This document shows positions 43,093 through 54,874 of a stretch of DNA of 64,000 nt, in pieces; within the stretch, counting starts at the first letter, position 1, and each line of letters starts with the position of its first letter. The stretch is from Trifolium pratense (lineage: Eukaryota; Streptophyta; Magnoliopsida; Fabales; Fabaceae). Made by a program: the position numbers and the translations under genes. Under the pieces are notes generated by a model. That model was not told the DNA's origin. It worked only from the letters and a program-made list of their open reading frames with translations, and made no database searches. Where the stretch lies: NCBI RefSeq assembly GCF_020283565.1, contig NC_060063.1, forward strand, positions 44,290,856-44,354,855, in the 5' to 3' direction.

Positions 43093-44006
43093 GAGGCCAA
43101 AGAGGGTTAAGTCATGTCCCTCGCACATGTTTCATGCTTGTGAAATTAGTACTATGAACATAGTCCTCTCCCGTGAATGCTCAAAGAGTTAAAATACTCT
43201 GCACGATAACTTCATTAATACTGTCTCATATGTACCATGCAAACAGTGAAAGATATTAAATTACTTGTCGTTCAAGTTCAAGTTCAAATTCAAATTCAAA
43301 TTCAAATTCAAATTCACAACTTTTCACTTTTAAATACAAACTCTATTTGAAATTTTAAGGTGTACTCCACTACTGTTTCTCAATATATAATTTTGCAACA
43401 CTCAATACTAAGCAATTTCTACGAGGTGGAATAACCGAGCTAGCAAATAAACTGATAATACAGATTTTTAAATTTTTTTAAAACAAACCCAGCCTATATT
43501 ATAAGCAATTAAAATGATATGACACACTACTCCTTCCGATCTTAATTATAAGTAAATTCTACTTTCTAGATTCATTTGAATACCAACGTATCTAGACTTA
43601 CTTAAGGTCAAATATATTAGTTTTCCAATAAATTTAAAAAGTAGAATTTGGTTATAGTTAAGGCCGGAGAGAGTACACTTTTAACAATATTTTAATAGAT
43701 AAAATATTTCACCATTATTGACTTTTAATGATATGGCCATGTGATTATTTTTTTAATAGACAAAAAATTTCACGATTATTGACTTCTTTTGTATTGTAGT
43801 GAATGCCAGCTGATTGTTTTTTTTGTTTTCTCTTCTTTAAATTGATACAAACATTGTATGAAATGTATGAAATGTGTTAAATCAGAATTGAAGTTTGAAT
43901 CACTCTACTTTGAATGTGTAAGTTTTTACTATTTTCTCATTTTATTTATCCACACACAAAAAAATATTTCATATAATTAATATAATGAATCGGAATTTGA
44001 ACATTG
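43093..44006. repeat. segmental duplication, copy 1
   Basis: From CAAAGAGGGT to GAACATTGATATAT this matches 53213-54042 plus 63885-63951 at high identity, with small indels such as fewer TTCAAA units in copy 2 (about 43271-43314 against 53383-53404). Copy 2 is opened by a 9.8-kb insertion and runs to the window end. Confidence 0.9.
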
Positions 44007-44145
44007 ATATATATATATATATATATATTCATTTATTCACTTTAAAAACATTAAAATCAATAGCTATTAAACTACCTAAAAAATAGTAATCAATTTCAAC
44101 AACAAATATTCTAAAAATTATATTACATCCACTTTGAATCGAAGT

Positions 44146-44428
44146 TTATACAACTTCGAACTGAAAAACGAACCTAAAAGTAGAACATTTGACATAGTCA
44201 AGACCAAGTTGAGCAAATAATGCAATATATATAGAAGAAGGCTCCCCACCATGCTCTCCACATATTCCAATCTGATAATCAAGTTCATAAATTAATTGCC
44301 GAAGTATCTCCATGAGGAATAACATAAGTGTCATATTATGGATAAATTACCATTAAGTTTGGTCTACCGGCACGACTCTTCTCTGTGCAAATTTTGATGA
44401 GTTGTCCCACACTTTTCTTGTCAAGTAC
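44146..44428 (-). pseudogene. pyruvate,phosphate dikinase C-terminal fragment
   Basis: Two exons on the minus strand. 44351-44428 reads VLDKKSVGQLIKICTEKSRA and GRPNLM; 44146-44271 reads [13 protein letters not shown], then [17 protein letters not shown]. In intact PPDK the sequence [40 protein letters not shown] carries the catalytic Cys of the PEP/pyruvate domain (in GICGEHGG) and ends the protein. Here a 6-base TATATA insertion adds residues after PSS, and the ending PIARLAAAQ is lost, replaced by FVFQFEVV and a stop. No upstream exons are seen. PPDK makes PEP from pyruvate; this copy cannot. Confidence 0.75.
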
Positions 44429-45572
44429 CTGTAATTTTGTCAATAATTCGAATTTAGCAAACATCGTTTATATATTACGGAAATGTAAAGTGTACCGTCT
44501 CTGATTCATGGTATAAGTTAAGTAACGTTAAAAGTAATGATGTAATCAATATAATGGTGATATTATATTGCATCCACATTATATTGAAGTTTAAAACACT
44601 TACACACTTTAATATAAAATTGTATTACAATTATGAATTATGATATATTGCGTGTTTTGGTAGGACCCATTTTAGAACTTTTGATGAGTAGTATGAACAT
44701 TGAAAAAATGCAGTTGAGTTGTGAGACGTGTGAAGTAATATATACCACCGGGTTATGCTAAACAGTGTTCTCAGGATAGTTGTTAAGCATATTTAAAAAG
44801 GAAATTAAGGATAAAGTTAAAAATAAAAAGACAAATTTTTAAAAGCTTAATTAGGATATATACCACCAAATGATCAACTTAGTGATGTTAACATATACAG
44901 GTTCCAAGCTGAATTCAAAGCATAGGTATCCATCTCTAAGCTTACAAGAATTTTACAAGTACAGTTCAAGTAATACAAGAATTTTACAATATACAGTTAT
45001 TTTGGATCACAATGATTGAAACTTTGTGACAGAGCCTTGTTCTGTTCTAAATTCCCCTGTTCATCTTTGTAGGTTTGCCTTTTTTCTACAGTATTTTTAT
45101 TGTTGTTGATTTCTTTTAATAAAATTACTTCTTCTATTTTGTTAATTTGCTGATGAGATATGTCATGGTATTTGTACAAGTATTTCATATGTCTAAGCTA
45201 GCTTGCACTTGAGAGTGTTATTATTGCCTCAAGCTCTCCAAGACAGCTCATGAAAATAATTTACAACTTATATAAAAACAACTTATATATATATATATGG
45301 GAACTTTCAAGTGAGAGTTATTTTAAAATACGAGGGTGAGAAGATTAAATTATAACCATTAGATCAATATTTACTATGCTACTTAGTTTTTATAATTGTT
45401 GGTAATCTTTACCATATTATGAACCAAATATATTAGATTTTCAATGAATCTAAAAAGTAGACTTTATCTTATATTTAGGACCGGAGGGAGAATCAATTAG
45501 CACTTCATTATAGTTTTAATTATATGATTTGCATTATTTGATATAAACATTATATATCATTAATTAAATAAA
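44429..45572. other. intergenic, nothing recognised
   Basis: AT-rich. The frame at 44997-45188 (minus) has no domain. A short inverted repeat is likely around 45300-45490, ending in AGGACCGGAGGGAG, a MITE-like boundary. Confidence 0.4.
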
Positions 45573-45600
45573 CTAGTCACCATGCTCGTGCGTTCGCACG
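45573..45600 (-). mobile_element. Helitron 3' terminus
   Basis: On the minus strand, a stem-loop (CGTGC-GAAC-GCACG, 45587-45600) lies 10 bases before CTAG (45576-45573), which is followed by T. This is the Helitron 3' end pattern (hairpin, then CTRR, then a T target). It lies downstream of a helicase gene on the same strand. Confidence 0.7.
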
Positions 45601-45736
45601 GGTCAATAATTATAGATCAATAATATTATATCTATTTTGACTAATAAACAAAGTAATTCATATGCGTAGAAATCGAAAATATTTACTGTTTAATTTATTT
45701 CTACCAACTTACAAAAATATGAAAGTACAAACAATC

Positions 45737-46923
45737 CTACAAATTACGGAAAATTTCTTTATAAACGACATTTGAAGTGGTATTTGTAAGGCTGTCATCA
45801 TCATCAACGATTAAAATCTTCAAACCATTTCTCGATGTGACTCTTGACACAACAACATATAACTGAACATGCGAAAATACTTATTGCGAAAGATACACTC
45901 CAACATTTTTCAGTGACTGGCTCTGACTCTTGTTAATAGTCATGGCAAATGAAACAACGATAGGAAACTGCCGACGTTGAAATTTGAAAGGGATTCTGAC
46001 GTCAGATGGTGTTAAGGATAATTTGGGAATAAAAATTGTGTCGCCTATATTGCTTCCTGATATTATCTTTCCTTTTATAATAAATTGTTTCATCTTGGTA
46101 ACAATCAACCGAGTTCCATTGCACAACCCATGAGTTGGATCCATATTTCTCAATAACATAATAGTAACTTGTGATTTGGAAGGCCTAAACAGGTAATTGT
46201 ATTTAAAAATTCAGGAGTGTGTATATCATCCGGCTTGTCGAAACCAGAGTTATCATTTTCTGGAGAATCGTAGCTCAAATATACTTTCTCTTCACCGTCT
46301 ATCAATGACAACATGTACTCATTAATCAAGTCAACAATTGAATTTTTTTGGAGTCAATATGGCTTTATCCTTAAAAAATGTAGGATCTTTCATATTATCA
46401 ATTATAGATGGATATATGGTAGTAACAATCGAGGAAATAGAATCATCTAAGCTAGGTATCAAAATATCATATGGAATACGCAGGTTAATGTCAACATCAT
46501 CCATGTCTCCAATACTTCCATCACCAATTCCGAAAACTCAATTTGAGAACATTTTCCTTTCATGTAGATCCTGACCAACACTACCATACAAAAGTCTCAT
46601 ATTAGTGGTTAATGTCAATACCTCGCAGTGATGCCAAATTTTGGATGAATTAGTGCTAGCATTTACAACAGCTTGCCTAGTTCCTTTGGGTATGACCGGT
46701 AGAATTTGTCGAAAATCACCATCAAATACTACAACTTTTCACCCAAAAAGAATGTATTTATTGCGCTCATCATAAGGTGTAAGAATATCCCTTAAGGTGC
46801 GATCAACTGCCTCAAAACAATGTTTGTGCATCATAGGAGCTTCGTCCTATATAATGAGTCTTGCCTTGATAATCAACTGTGCTAAATAACTGTTAGGGTG
46901 AATAGTGCAAGTAGAGTATTCAT
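45737..46923 (-). pseudogene. Helitron PIF1-type helicase, C-terminal half
   Basis: Minus strand, from EYSTC through ARLII-stop-DEAPMMHKHCFEAVDRTLRD, VVVFDGDFRQILPVIPKGT, KIWHHCEVLTLTTNMRL, a middle part with YLSYDSPEN and DDIHTPEFLN, then MLLRNMDPTHGLCNGTRLIV and FAMTINKSQSQSL, ending HVQLYVVVSRVTSRNGLKI to a TAG at 45737. These are PIF1 helicase motifs in order. There are in-frame stops (TAG before DEAPM, TAA before VFSHVQ) and frame shifts. The upstream half lies at 51246-51663, beyond a CACTA insertion. Confidence 0.82.
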
Positions 46924-46984
46924 CACTACTAGAAATAAGATATTTAGCAGCGACTTTTTTGCAGCGATAATTAAATTGTTGAGA

Positions 46985-47395
46985 AAAACATGCATATAGC
47001 AGCAACTAATTTAAGTTGTTGTAATAAGTTTTTTTTTTTCTCAACAATTTCATTATTGTTGCGAAAAGTGACTTATCCCAATAACAATTATTGTTGTTGG
47101 AAATAATGTAATTTTTAAGTGTGCATATAGCAACAACTAATTTAAGTCCTTGTAATAAGTTGTTTTTTCTCAACAATCTCATTATCGTTGGTAAAAATCA
47201 CTTATCCCAACAATAACTATTGTTGCTAAAAATAATACAACTTTATGATATACATATGTCAATGACTAATTTAAGTTGTTATAATAATTTTATTATATTT
47301 CAACAATCTCATTATCGCTGAAAAAAGTTACTTATTGTAACAACCATCATTGTTGCCGCTATTATTGTTTGGCTTGAGTTTCTTAAAACTTCTCA
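46985..47395. repeat. subterminal repeats of the CACTA element, about 130 bp x 3
   Basis: Unit starts at about 46993, 47124 and 47253, each with CATATAGCAACAACTAATTT-like start, CTCAACAATCTCATTATCG and CTTATCCCAACAATAA blocks. Confidence 0.78.
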
Positions 47396-47668
47396 TCACT
47401 TAAAAGGAAGTAGAGTTAAACACTCTTTTAAATAAGTTCTACAATTAATACGTAACTTAATTTTATAGAAGAAAATTGACTAAAAATAAGATATTTGAAA
47501 AGTTAACAAAACCAACTTAATTTAAAAAACACGGAGCTTTTGGCTATAGATGTTGTTCGAATCTCGTAGATAGACATATTACATATTTTTCCCTCAATAT
47601 TTTTCTTAAAATAAAAAGTATAGTGTTTTTTTTTTTGACAAATAAAAAAAAAGTATAGTGTTGAAAAC

Positions 47669-47671
<3 letters not shown>

Positions 47672-47731
<60 letters not shown>
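47672..47731. repeat. (TA)n microsatellite
   Basis: Sixty bases of TA, directly flanking the palindrome pair. Confidence 0.95.
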
Positions 47732-47734
<3 letters not shown>

Positions 47735-48129
47735 TCAGGATCCGTTGACACCAACTAGTTTGACACCAAATGTTACACCTCTCAATAACGTTTTAACCGA
47801 TATAAATTTTATAAAATCCACCGTTGGATTGAAAGTTTACATCATATAGATCATTTGTGTAAAATTTCAAATAAATCCAAAATCATTTGATATGTTATTG
47901 AGATACATCAAAATTAACGGTTTTTGTATTTTTTTAAATGCCGTTAATCTTTATGTGTCTCAATAGCATATCAAATGATTTTGGATTTGTCTGAAATTTT
48001 ACACAAATGATCTATATGATGTAAACTTTCAATCCAACGGTGGATTTTATAAAATTTATATCGGTTAAAACGTTATTGAGAGGTGTAACATTTGGTGTCA
48101 AACTAGTTGGTGTCAACGGATCCTGACTC
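47732..48129. mobile_element. palindromic MITE, copy 1
   Basis: 398 bp. It starts GAGTCAGGATCCGTTGACAC and ends in the exact complement. Nearly the whole length folds back on itself (for example CACCGTTGGATTGAAAGTTT and its complement). TA on both sides suggests a TA target. Confidence 0.9.
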
Positions 48130-48139
48130 TATATATATA

Positions 48140-48534
48140 GAGTCAGGATCCGTTGACACCAACTAGTTTGACACCAAATGTTACACCTCTCAATAACGTT
48201 TTAACCGATATAAATTTTATAAAATCCACCGTTGGATTGAAAGTTTACATCATATAGATCATTTGTGTAAAATTTCAAATAAATCCAAAATCATTTGATA
48301 TGCTATTGAGATACATAAAAATTAACGGTTTTTGTATTTTTTTAAATGCCGTTAATCTTTATGTGTCTCAATAGCATATCAAATGATTTTGGATTTGTCT
48401 GAAATTTTACACAAATGATCTATATGATGTAAACTTTCAATCCAACGGTGGATTTTATAAAATTTATATCGGTTAAAACGTTATTGAGAGGTGTAACATT
48501 TAGTGTCAAACTAGTTGGTGTCAACGGATCCTGA

Positions 48535-48537
<3 letters not shown>
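48140..48537. mobile_element. palindromic MITE, copy 2
   Basis: Also 398 bp and about 99% identical to copy 1 (differences near 48302, 48317 and 48501). Separated from copy 1 by TATATATATA and followed by a (TA)n run at 48538-48584. Confidence 0.9.
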
Positions 48538-48584
<47 letters not shown>

Positions 48585-48585
<1 letters not shown>

Positions 48586-49937
48586 CTTAAAAATAAAAAA
48601 ATAAAAAAACTTTAAAGTTTAAACCCAAGTTATACATACGGAGGTTTTACTCTCCATGTCTCTCCATCGATTCCCGTGTGCCAATTTATATTTTATTTTA
48701 TTTTATTGTAGTTCCCGCTTTTTATTTTTATTTTAGACAGCATTTCCCGCTACCGCTAAAGTTGATTACCCTATCTAAGAAAACCTCACTAGTAAAAAAA
48801 ACAAAAAAGCACAATCACCAAAATAGGAACGGTTTTCATGTTATGTTAACTCGTACTTACACATAGTAACCACGCCCAACACGTTGCCCCAGCGCCACCG
48901 CTACCACCGCGTCGACCAACTCTTCAGCCACCGTTACCACCGTGCCGACCAACTTGATTACGTCAGAATTCAGGTACGTTAATGGCTTTTCACTCTTTAA
49001 TTTGTACTGTTTTCTGTGATCTCTGCATTAAAGTCAGAATCCAATTCCAAACCCACTATTCCCGTTACCGCAAACATTGACTATTTTTGCTATCTAATTC
49101 TCGTTGTAACCCACTTTTGCATTAGCTGTTCAAGTAAAATCAGGACAACCTGTATGAACTTAGAAATGAGAGATATCATATTTGTTTGTTTCAATTATTT
49201 GTTTCACTAATTTCAATTGTTTAATAGGTGAAGTCATAAGGTGTTTGTGAAAATGCCTCAATGAGATAGATAGATAGATATAACTGTATCTATTTTTGTT
49301 AGAGTTAGAATGATGGGACTTTTGTTAAATATAGTTGTTATAGCTTTCATGTTTAAACCTTCATCCTACAACTTTATGGTTCTTAATTTCTTGCACCGTC
49401 TAAAACTAGAAGAATCTGATTTTTCTACTCTATTGGTATAGTGCATAATGGATTGATAATATTATTATTATTGATAATTTTGATATACTTGCAGTTTTTT
49501 TTTTTTGACTAATTGCAGTTGTTATAAGCATATGAATATTTTATATGCTAGTTCTAAAGATGACTATTTTTATAAGTTATTGATGTTATTTACAATTTAA
49601 AAGAGTATTATTCGTTTTAAATTTTTTATATTTCTTTTATTAACGGGTCTGGTTATAATATTCATAGTCGGGCCTCCGGATTTTCGGGGCTGGCCATGGT
49701 GATAACTTGCTGATCGGGTATGTTTTTGTCTTAGAAAGTATGTACATTTCTAGCTAGCCAAATTTGGTAAGTGATAGCTACCGGTAACTCCATAGTTTGG
49801 CTATCAGAGACTCTTAATTTGTGCTCTAACCAGTTTGCAAAATTCATGTTTAGACATGAGCCAAACCAGATTTTATTTTGTTGCTGCATCTAGGACAAAC
49901 AATAGGACAAGTAATCCCTCTTTTACATAATTCTTCT
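48585..49937. other. CACTA leader or intron region
   Basis: No gene seen. It contains GC-rich coding-like patches near 48870-48960 with ACCACCG repeats, and a GATA run at 49265-49280. Confidence 0.4.
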
Positions 49938-50426
49938 CTAACTAGAATCGCACAGTATTGTTTGTTTGTTATTTGAAACACTTGGATTTTCAGCTCTTTT
50001 CCACTGCTTCATGTTATAGTAGCCCGATCTAACCGTGTACCTACCGTCCTTGGTTCCGTTGCAGCAAAAACTATCCTCCTTACTAGTGTTAGTAATATGA
50101 ATTTGTTTTATTTGCTCTACCTCAAAGTTGTAGAACATATTATCAATAATGTTGTGGTTCCAACTATTAGTTCCCTCATCCAATGTCTTATGTGTTAGGA
50201 CTTTAAACCCATTTTGGTAATGCAACCAATTGTCTTGCCACATATTAATCGAATTTCCATAACCCACCAACCAATAACAATCTTTCTTTTGGATCCAGTT
50301 AGCATGTTGAATGGTTTGCCAAGTGTAGCTAGGTTTGCTGCCCAAAGAAGCTTTAAGGAAAACCTTTCTAGAGTAGTATCTAGTTTTCAAAACTCTAGCC
50401 ACAAAAGAATCTGGATTACTTTGCAA
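49938..50426 (-). pseudogene. LINE reverse-transcriptase C-terminal fragment
   Basis: 162 codons on the minus strand: SFVARVLKTRYYSRKVFLKA, then LGSKPSYTWQTI, YWLVGYGNSINMWQDNWL and KDGRYTVRSGYY. This is the region between the RT domain and the zf-RVT zinc finger of plant L1-type LINEs. Both ends are truncated; it lies antisense inside the CACTA element. Confidence 0.78.
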
Positions 50427-50638
50427 CCTCTAGCCCCTTTTTTTTTTGTCATTTTTCATTTATATTTAAAATAAAATCTAAGTGAAACATTGCATTTTTA
50501 TTGTAACTACCCATTTTTTTCATGAAAATTTTCAATTGGATTTAAATATAATCTTAATTATAATGCATTAATGTTTCATTTGTCACATATTTTTAATGTT
50601 GTGCATATTTTATTTTAGAATCGCAGGAACGTGTGATA

Positions 50639-51245
50639 ATGACTAAACAAAATAAAAGATGGATTAAACTCAGAGATAGAAGTTTACCCGAGTATTTAAA
50701 AGGAATGAAGGACTTTTTAGATTTTGCTTTTTCTAGGCCCGAGCGACCTCCAATAAAAATTAGGTGCCCGTGTTGCAGATGCAATAATGTTAATTTTAAG
50801 ACAAGAGGTGAGGTGGATTGCCATTTACATAAGTGGGGATTTGAACCAAGTTATGAGAATTGGGAGTATCATGGAGAATCCTCGAGTGATTCATCAGAAG
50901 ATAGTGATTTCATGGATATTGAGGATGATATTGGCAATGGTGCTGATCATGAAATGAGCGATGATCCTCAGATCTTCAACATGCTTTATGAAATGCATCG
51001 ATCAGTTAATTCAAATAGAGAAGAGGTTTTTGAGGATCCTATGCCTAGTAATATCAATGAAGAGCCAAATAAGGAAGCTAAAAGATTTTATGGATTGGTG
51101 AAAGATGCTGAACAACAATTATATCCAGGTGGTAAAACTTTCTCCAAATTATCTTTTATCATTCACCTTTTCCAGATGAAATGTCTTTATGGATGGAGCA
51201 ATACCTCACTTGACTCACTGCTAAAGCTATTGATTGAAGCTTTCC
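50639..51245 (+). pseudogene. CACTA transposase, N-terminal part
   Basis: From the ATG at 50639: RWIKLRDRSLPEYLKGMKDF, then CPCCRCNNVNFKT, HLHKWGFEPSYENWEYHGE, the transposase-associated domain with its Cys cluster, followed by an acidic stretch and KTFSKLSFIIHLFQMKCLYG and SLLKLLIEAF, the start of the TNP2 region. Truncated there by joining to helicase sequence; the catalytic part is absent. Confidence 0.82.
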
Positions 51246-51663
51246 AAATAGCAATGTTGCAATACCACTTGATGCAACATTTAAAACAATATTGCCTCTT
51301 GATCTAAATACAGCAGATAAAGCTCTCCAAATAATTTTTTTACTTATTCCACCATAGCCGTAAACGAAAAAAATGTCCAGTTTATTTTCCTTCACTCTTG
51401 TCACAATCTTATCATATACTCTCCTCTGCTCTATAATAATTGTTGACATCAATCGAACATGTTCCTCCATCAACTTTTGTCTGTCATAATTCAACTCATC
51501 ATATATCAACCTGTTTTCAGACGCCGTCAACAATTCTCTATCAGCCTAGGGCATTGTTGGATAATCCTCTAAACTGGCACAATTACTTTGGAGCAATTTC
51601 TCAATTTCTACGAGTGCGTAGCTCTTGATTTCATCATCACTCAAAACTAAATCTGAAATTAAA
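51246..51663 (-). pseudogene. Helitron PIF1-type helicase, N-terminal half
   Basis: Minus strand: DLVLSDDEIKSYALVEIEKL, LEDYPTMP, then after a stop RLIYDELNYDRQKLMEEHVR, then FFVYGYGGISKKIIWRALSA and GNIVLNVASSGIATLLF. The Walker A motif, normally GYGGTGKT, reads GYGGISKK, so the ATPase is dead. The gene continues at 46923 on the other side of the CACTA element. Confidence 0.82.
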
Positions 51664-53212
51664 TAAACCAACTATATCATATAAATTTATTTTTATATAA
51701 ATAACTATTTTTTTTTTACCATAAATAACTCTTTTATAGATTTGTGTTTGTTTATTAGTGGCTGATAAAAAATAAATCTACCTAGGCTTATTTTTTGAAA
51801 TTATTAATGTCTAATTTCATGTACCGAAAAAAATTATAAAAATTCTAACAGCTAAGAATTCCCATTTTATTATTTTTATTCTCATATACGTATACTAAAT
51901 ACATAATTCCAATATAAAAAAAAATAAAATCAAGTTAATTAAAATTCATTTCATGGTGCTTAATTGACGTATGAAATCTTTCCTATTTGGGTATGAACAA
52001 ATTAATTCCGGAAGATTTATTCCCAATTGTAAAGTTTTGATATGGTTAACACATTGAGGACGTAATTTTAATCACAATTGGTTTATATGACATAGTGGTT
52101 GAAAGACTTTATTCATAGTAAATAATCCTGAGTTCGAATTGCCTGGTAGACACATTTCTCTTTTTTTTAATAAATTAGATAGTAAAAAAGTTCCCTTCAA
52201 AACTGCAATGCAAATTAGGATTAACCTAGTTGCATATTACAACCATTATATATAAGAAAGATTATGGCCCGTTTGAATGCTCAGGTAAATAGTCTAGTTG
52301 AGGTAAACCAATTTTATTCCTAGAAAAAGCAATATCAATAGTAATAGGGATAAAGTCCCATCATCAGGAGTCTTGAATATGTAAACCAATATTATCAATA
52401 TCATCAACACATTAATTTTCTTCACAATAAATATAAGATATAATTAAATGTATATTCGGATCCATATGTATTTCAGGTACTTTGAGCTTATCATATTATT
52501 TGTAGGTATGCATAAGTCATTATATACTTATATGTTAATAATTTGGATGTTGTGAATTTGTTTGCAGATTCACTCTTTTTATTTTTAACGGTGTTGAAAT
52601 TATACTTGAATTTTGGTGGAATAATTGAGCAATGTATCGCCAATAATGCAAGTACTTTTGTAGAACTTTTTGCCATTATTTTTTCACTACAAAACTCCAA
52701 AAAGTAAAAAACTTAGCTAAGTTATTATGACATAAAAATAAGATAGCTAAACATAGTACGGATCTGCGAATCTCTTCTAACTTAACCAAAGTCATGAGTT
52801 TGATCACTGATATGCAATAATGTTAAAAACTTTAGGAAGAATTTGTCACATATTTGAATCTCACAAAACTTAAGGAACTAGTCTATATAATTGCGCGTAA
52901 AAAATACTCAATTTATGGAAATAAACAAAATGGTATGGATCTCATCCTCACATCTCTCGCTTATGTTTATCAATGTTTCTTCCAATTTCAATACCTCATC
53001 TTTCTCACTATATTCATTTTAAATGACAGATATAATACAACTAGAAACACAGCACTTAGATAAAAAGAATAGGAGTATTCATATATAAACCAATTCAAAT
53101 AAAAATTAATTTCAAACTGATAAAAAAAGTTGAAAGTTCTGACAAAAAAAAAATAATTTGTACGTAAGCCATCATACATCAGAGAAAAAAAAGATTAACG
53201 ACAAATACAATA
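51664..53212. other. AT-rich region, possible rest of the Helitron
   Basis: No gene seen. A weak SINE-like pair of pol III boxes lies at about 52088-52145 (CATAGTGGTTG and GAGTTCGAATTGCC). I could not place the Helitron 5' end. Confidence 0.4.
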
Positions 53213-54042
53213 GACAAAGAGGGTATGTCATGTCCCTTGCACATGTTTCATGCTTGTGAAATTAGTACTATGAACACAGTCCTCTCCCGTGAATGCTCAA
53301 AGAGTTAAAATACTCTGCACGATAACTTCATTAATACTGTCTCATATGTACCATGCAACAGTGAAAGATATTTTACTTGTCGTTCAAATTCAAATTCAAA
53401 TTCACAACTTTTCACTTTTAAATACAAACTCTATTTGAAATTTTAAGGTGTACTCCACTACTGTTTCTCAATATATAATTTTGCAACACTCAATACTAAG
53501 CAATTTCTACGAGGTGGAATAACCGAGCTAGCAAATAAAATGATAATACAGATTTTTAAATTTTTTTAAAACAAACCCAGCCTATATTATAAGCAATTAA
53601 AATGATATGGCACACTACTCCCTCCGATTTTAATTATAAGCAAATTCTACTTTCTAGATTCATTTGAATACCAACGTATCTAGACTTACTTAAGGTCAAA
53701 TATATTGGTATTTCAATAAATTTAAAAAGTAGAATTTGGTTATAGTTAATGCCGGAGGGAGTACACTTTTAACAATATTTTAATAGATAAAATATTTCAC
53801 CATTATTGACTTTTAATGATCTGGCCACGTGATTATTTTTTTAATAGACAAAAAATTTCACGATTATTGACTTCTTTTGTATTGTAGTGAATGCCAGCTG
53901 ATTGTTTTTTTTGTTTTCTCTTCTTTAAATTGATACAAACATTTAATGAAATGTATGAAATGTGTTAAATCAGAATTGAAGTTTGAATCTCAGTCACTCT
54001 ACTTTGAATGTGTGAGTTTTTACTATTTTCTCATTTTATTTA
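53213..54042. repeat. segmental duplication, copy 2, left part
   Basis: Matches 43093-43946. It breaks at TTTTATTTA and resumes at 63885. Confidence 0.9.
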
Positions 54043-54349
54043 CGATCCGGATCCTCTGCTGCGTTATCCCTGCTGCAACCCATGCTGCAACGTGTCCACC
54101 GTTGGATTGAATTGACTTGTGTAATGTAAATGTATACAATGATATATACTGTCTGTCTGTCTGCCTTGTCTGCCTCGCTTCATTGCTTCTTTCAACCACA
54201 CCTTTTTTCCCACTTTAGATTTTTTTACATACTTTAGGCTGTGCTATGCTGAATATTTTATTTTTAACAAAATATTTGATAATTTTAAATTTTAACAAGT
54301 CAAACAAAAATTTGCTTAACAATAAGATAAACAATAAAATATTTTTATT

Positions 54350-54475
54350 TTAGTTCCACAAGTCCTAGCTCAACCGACAAAAATACCAAAATTGTTAGGC
54401 TGGATGTCGTGACCCAGGTTCGAACCCAAAATCTCACAAATGTGAGTTTAATTTCATCTAAGACCAAAAAAAAAT
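54350..54475 (+). mobile_element. tRNA-derived SINE-like element
   Basis: A-box-like TAGCTCAACCG (54366-54376) and a perfect B-box GGTTCGAACCC (54417-54427), 51 bases apart, followed by an A-rich tail (54463-54473). Confidence 0.65.
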
Positions 54476-54874
54476 TATTTTATTTACGACGGAATCTAGT
54501 GGCTTAGATATTTTAGGCCAAATGTATTTAGAGGTATTTTAATTTTCGCATTTGTAACATATATGTCTTTAAATTTTTCAAATAACAAATATGTCTTTAA
54601 GTTTCTAATTTGTTGCACAATTGCTCTTCCGATTATCCGACATTTATAAAAAGAATCGATTTTTTTAGTTAAAAAACTTAAATGAATTATTTATTACCTA
54701 AAAAATTTAAATGATCTAACTGTATACAAACACAAAACTTAAAGGACTTACAAATGCATTTGATCTATATTTTAATGACTCTACAATAGACACCACAGTT
54801 AGTGCATGTTTGAATTGACTTATTTTTAAGCTTATGCGAAATAATTTATACAAATAAATAATTTTTTATGTATT

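Larger units (their letters stand above)
46924..51245 (+). mobile_element. CACTA (En/Spm) element, right end truncated, inserted in the helicase gene
   Basis: Left end CACTACTAGAAATAAGATAT with TSD candidate CAT (46921-46923), followed by subterminal repeats, a long leader/intron region, and the start of a TNP2-type transposase gene at 50639. The coding sequence stops matching at about 51245, where helicase sequence resumes; the right TIR is missing and about 18 codons of helicase are lost. It is therefore an insertion followed by a deletion over its right end. Confidence 0.7.

Noticed and set aside
47503..47849. Frames with YIYIYI runs
   Set aside because: Translation of TA repeats next to the palindromic MITE.
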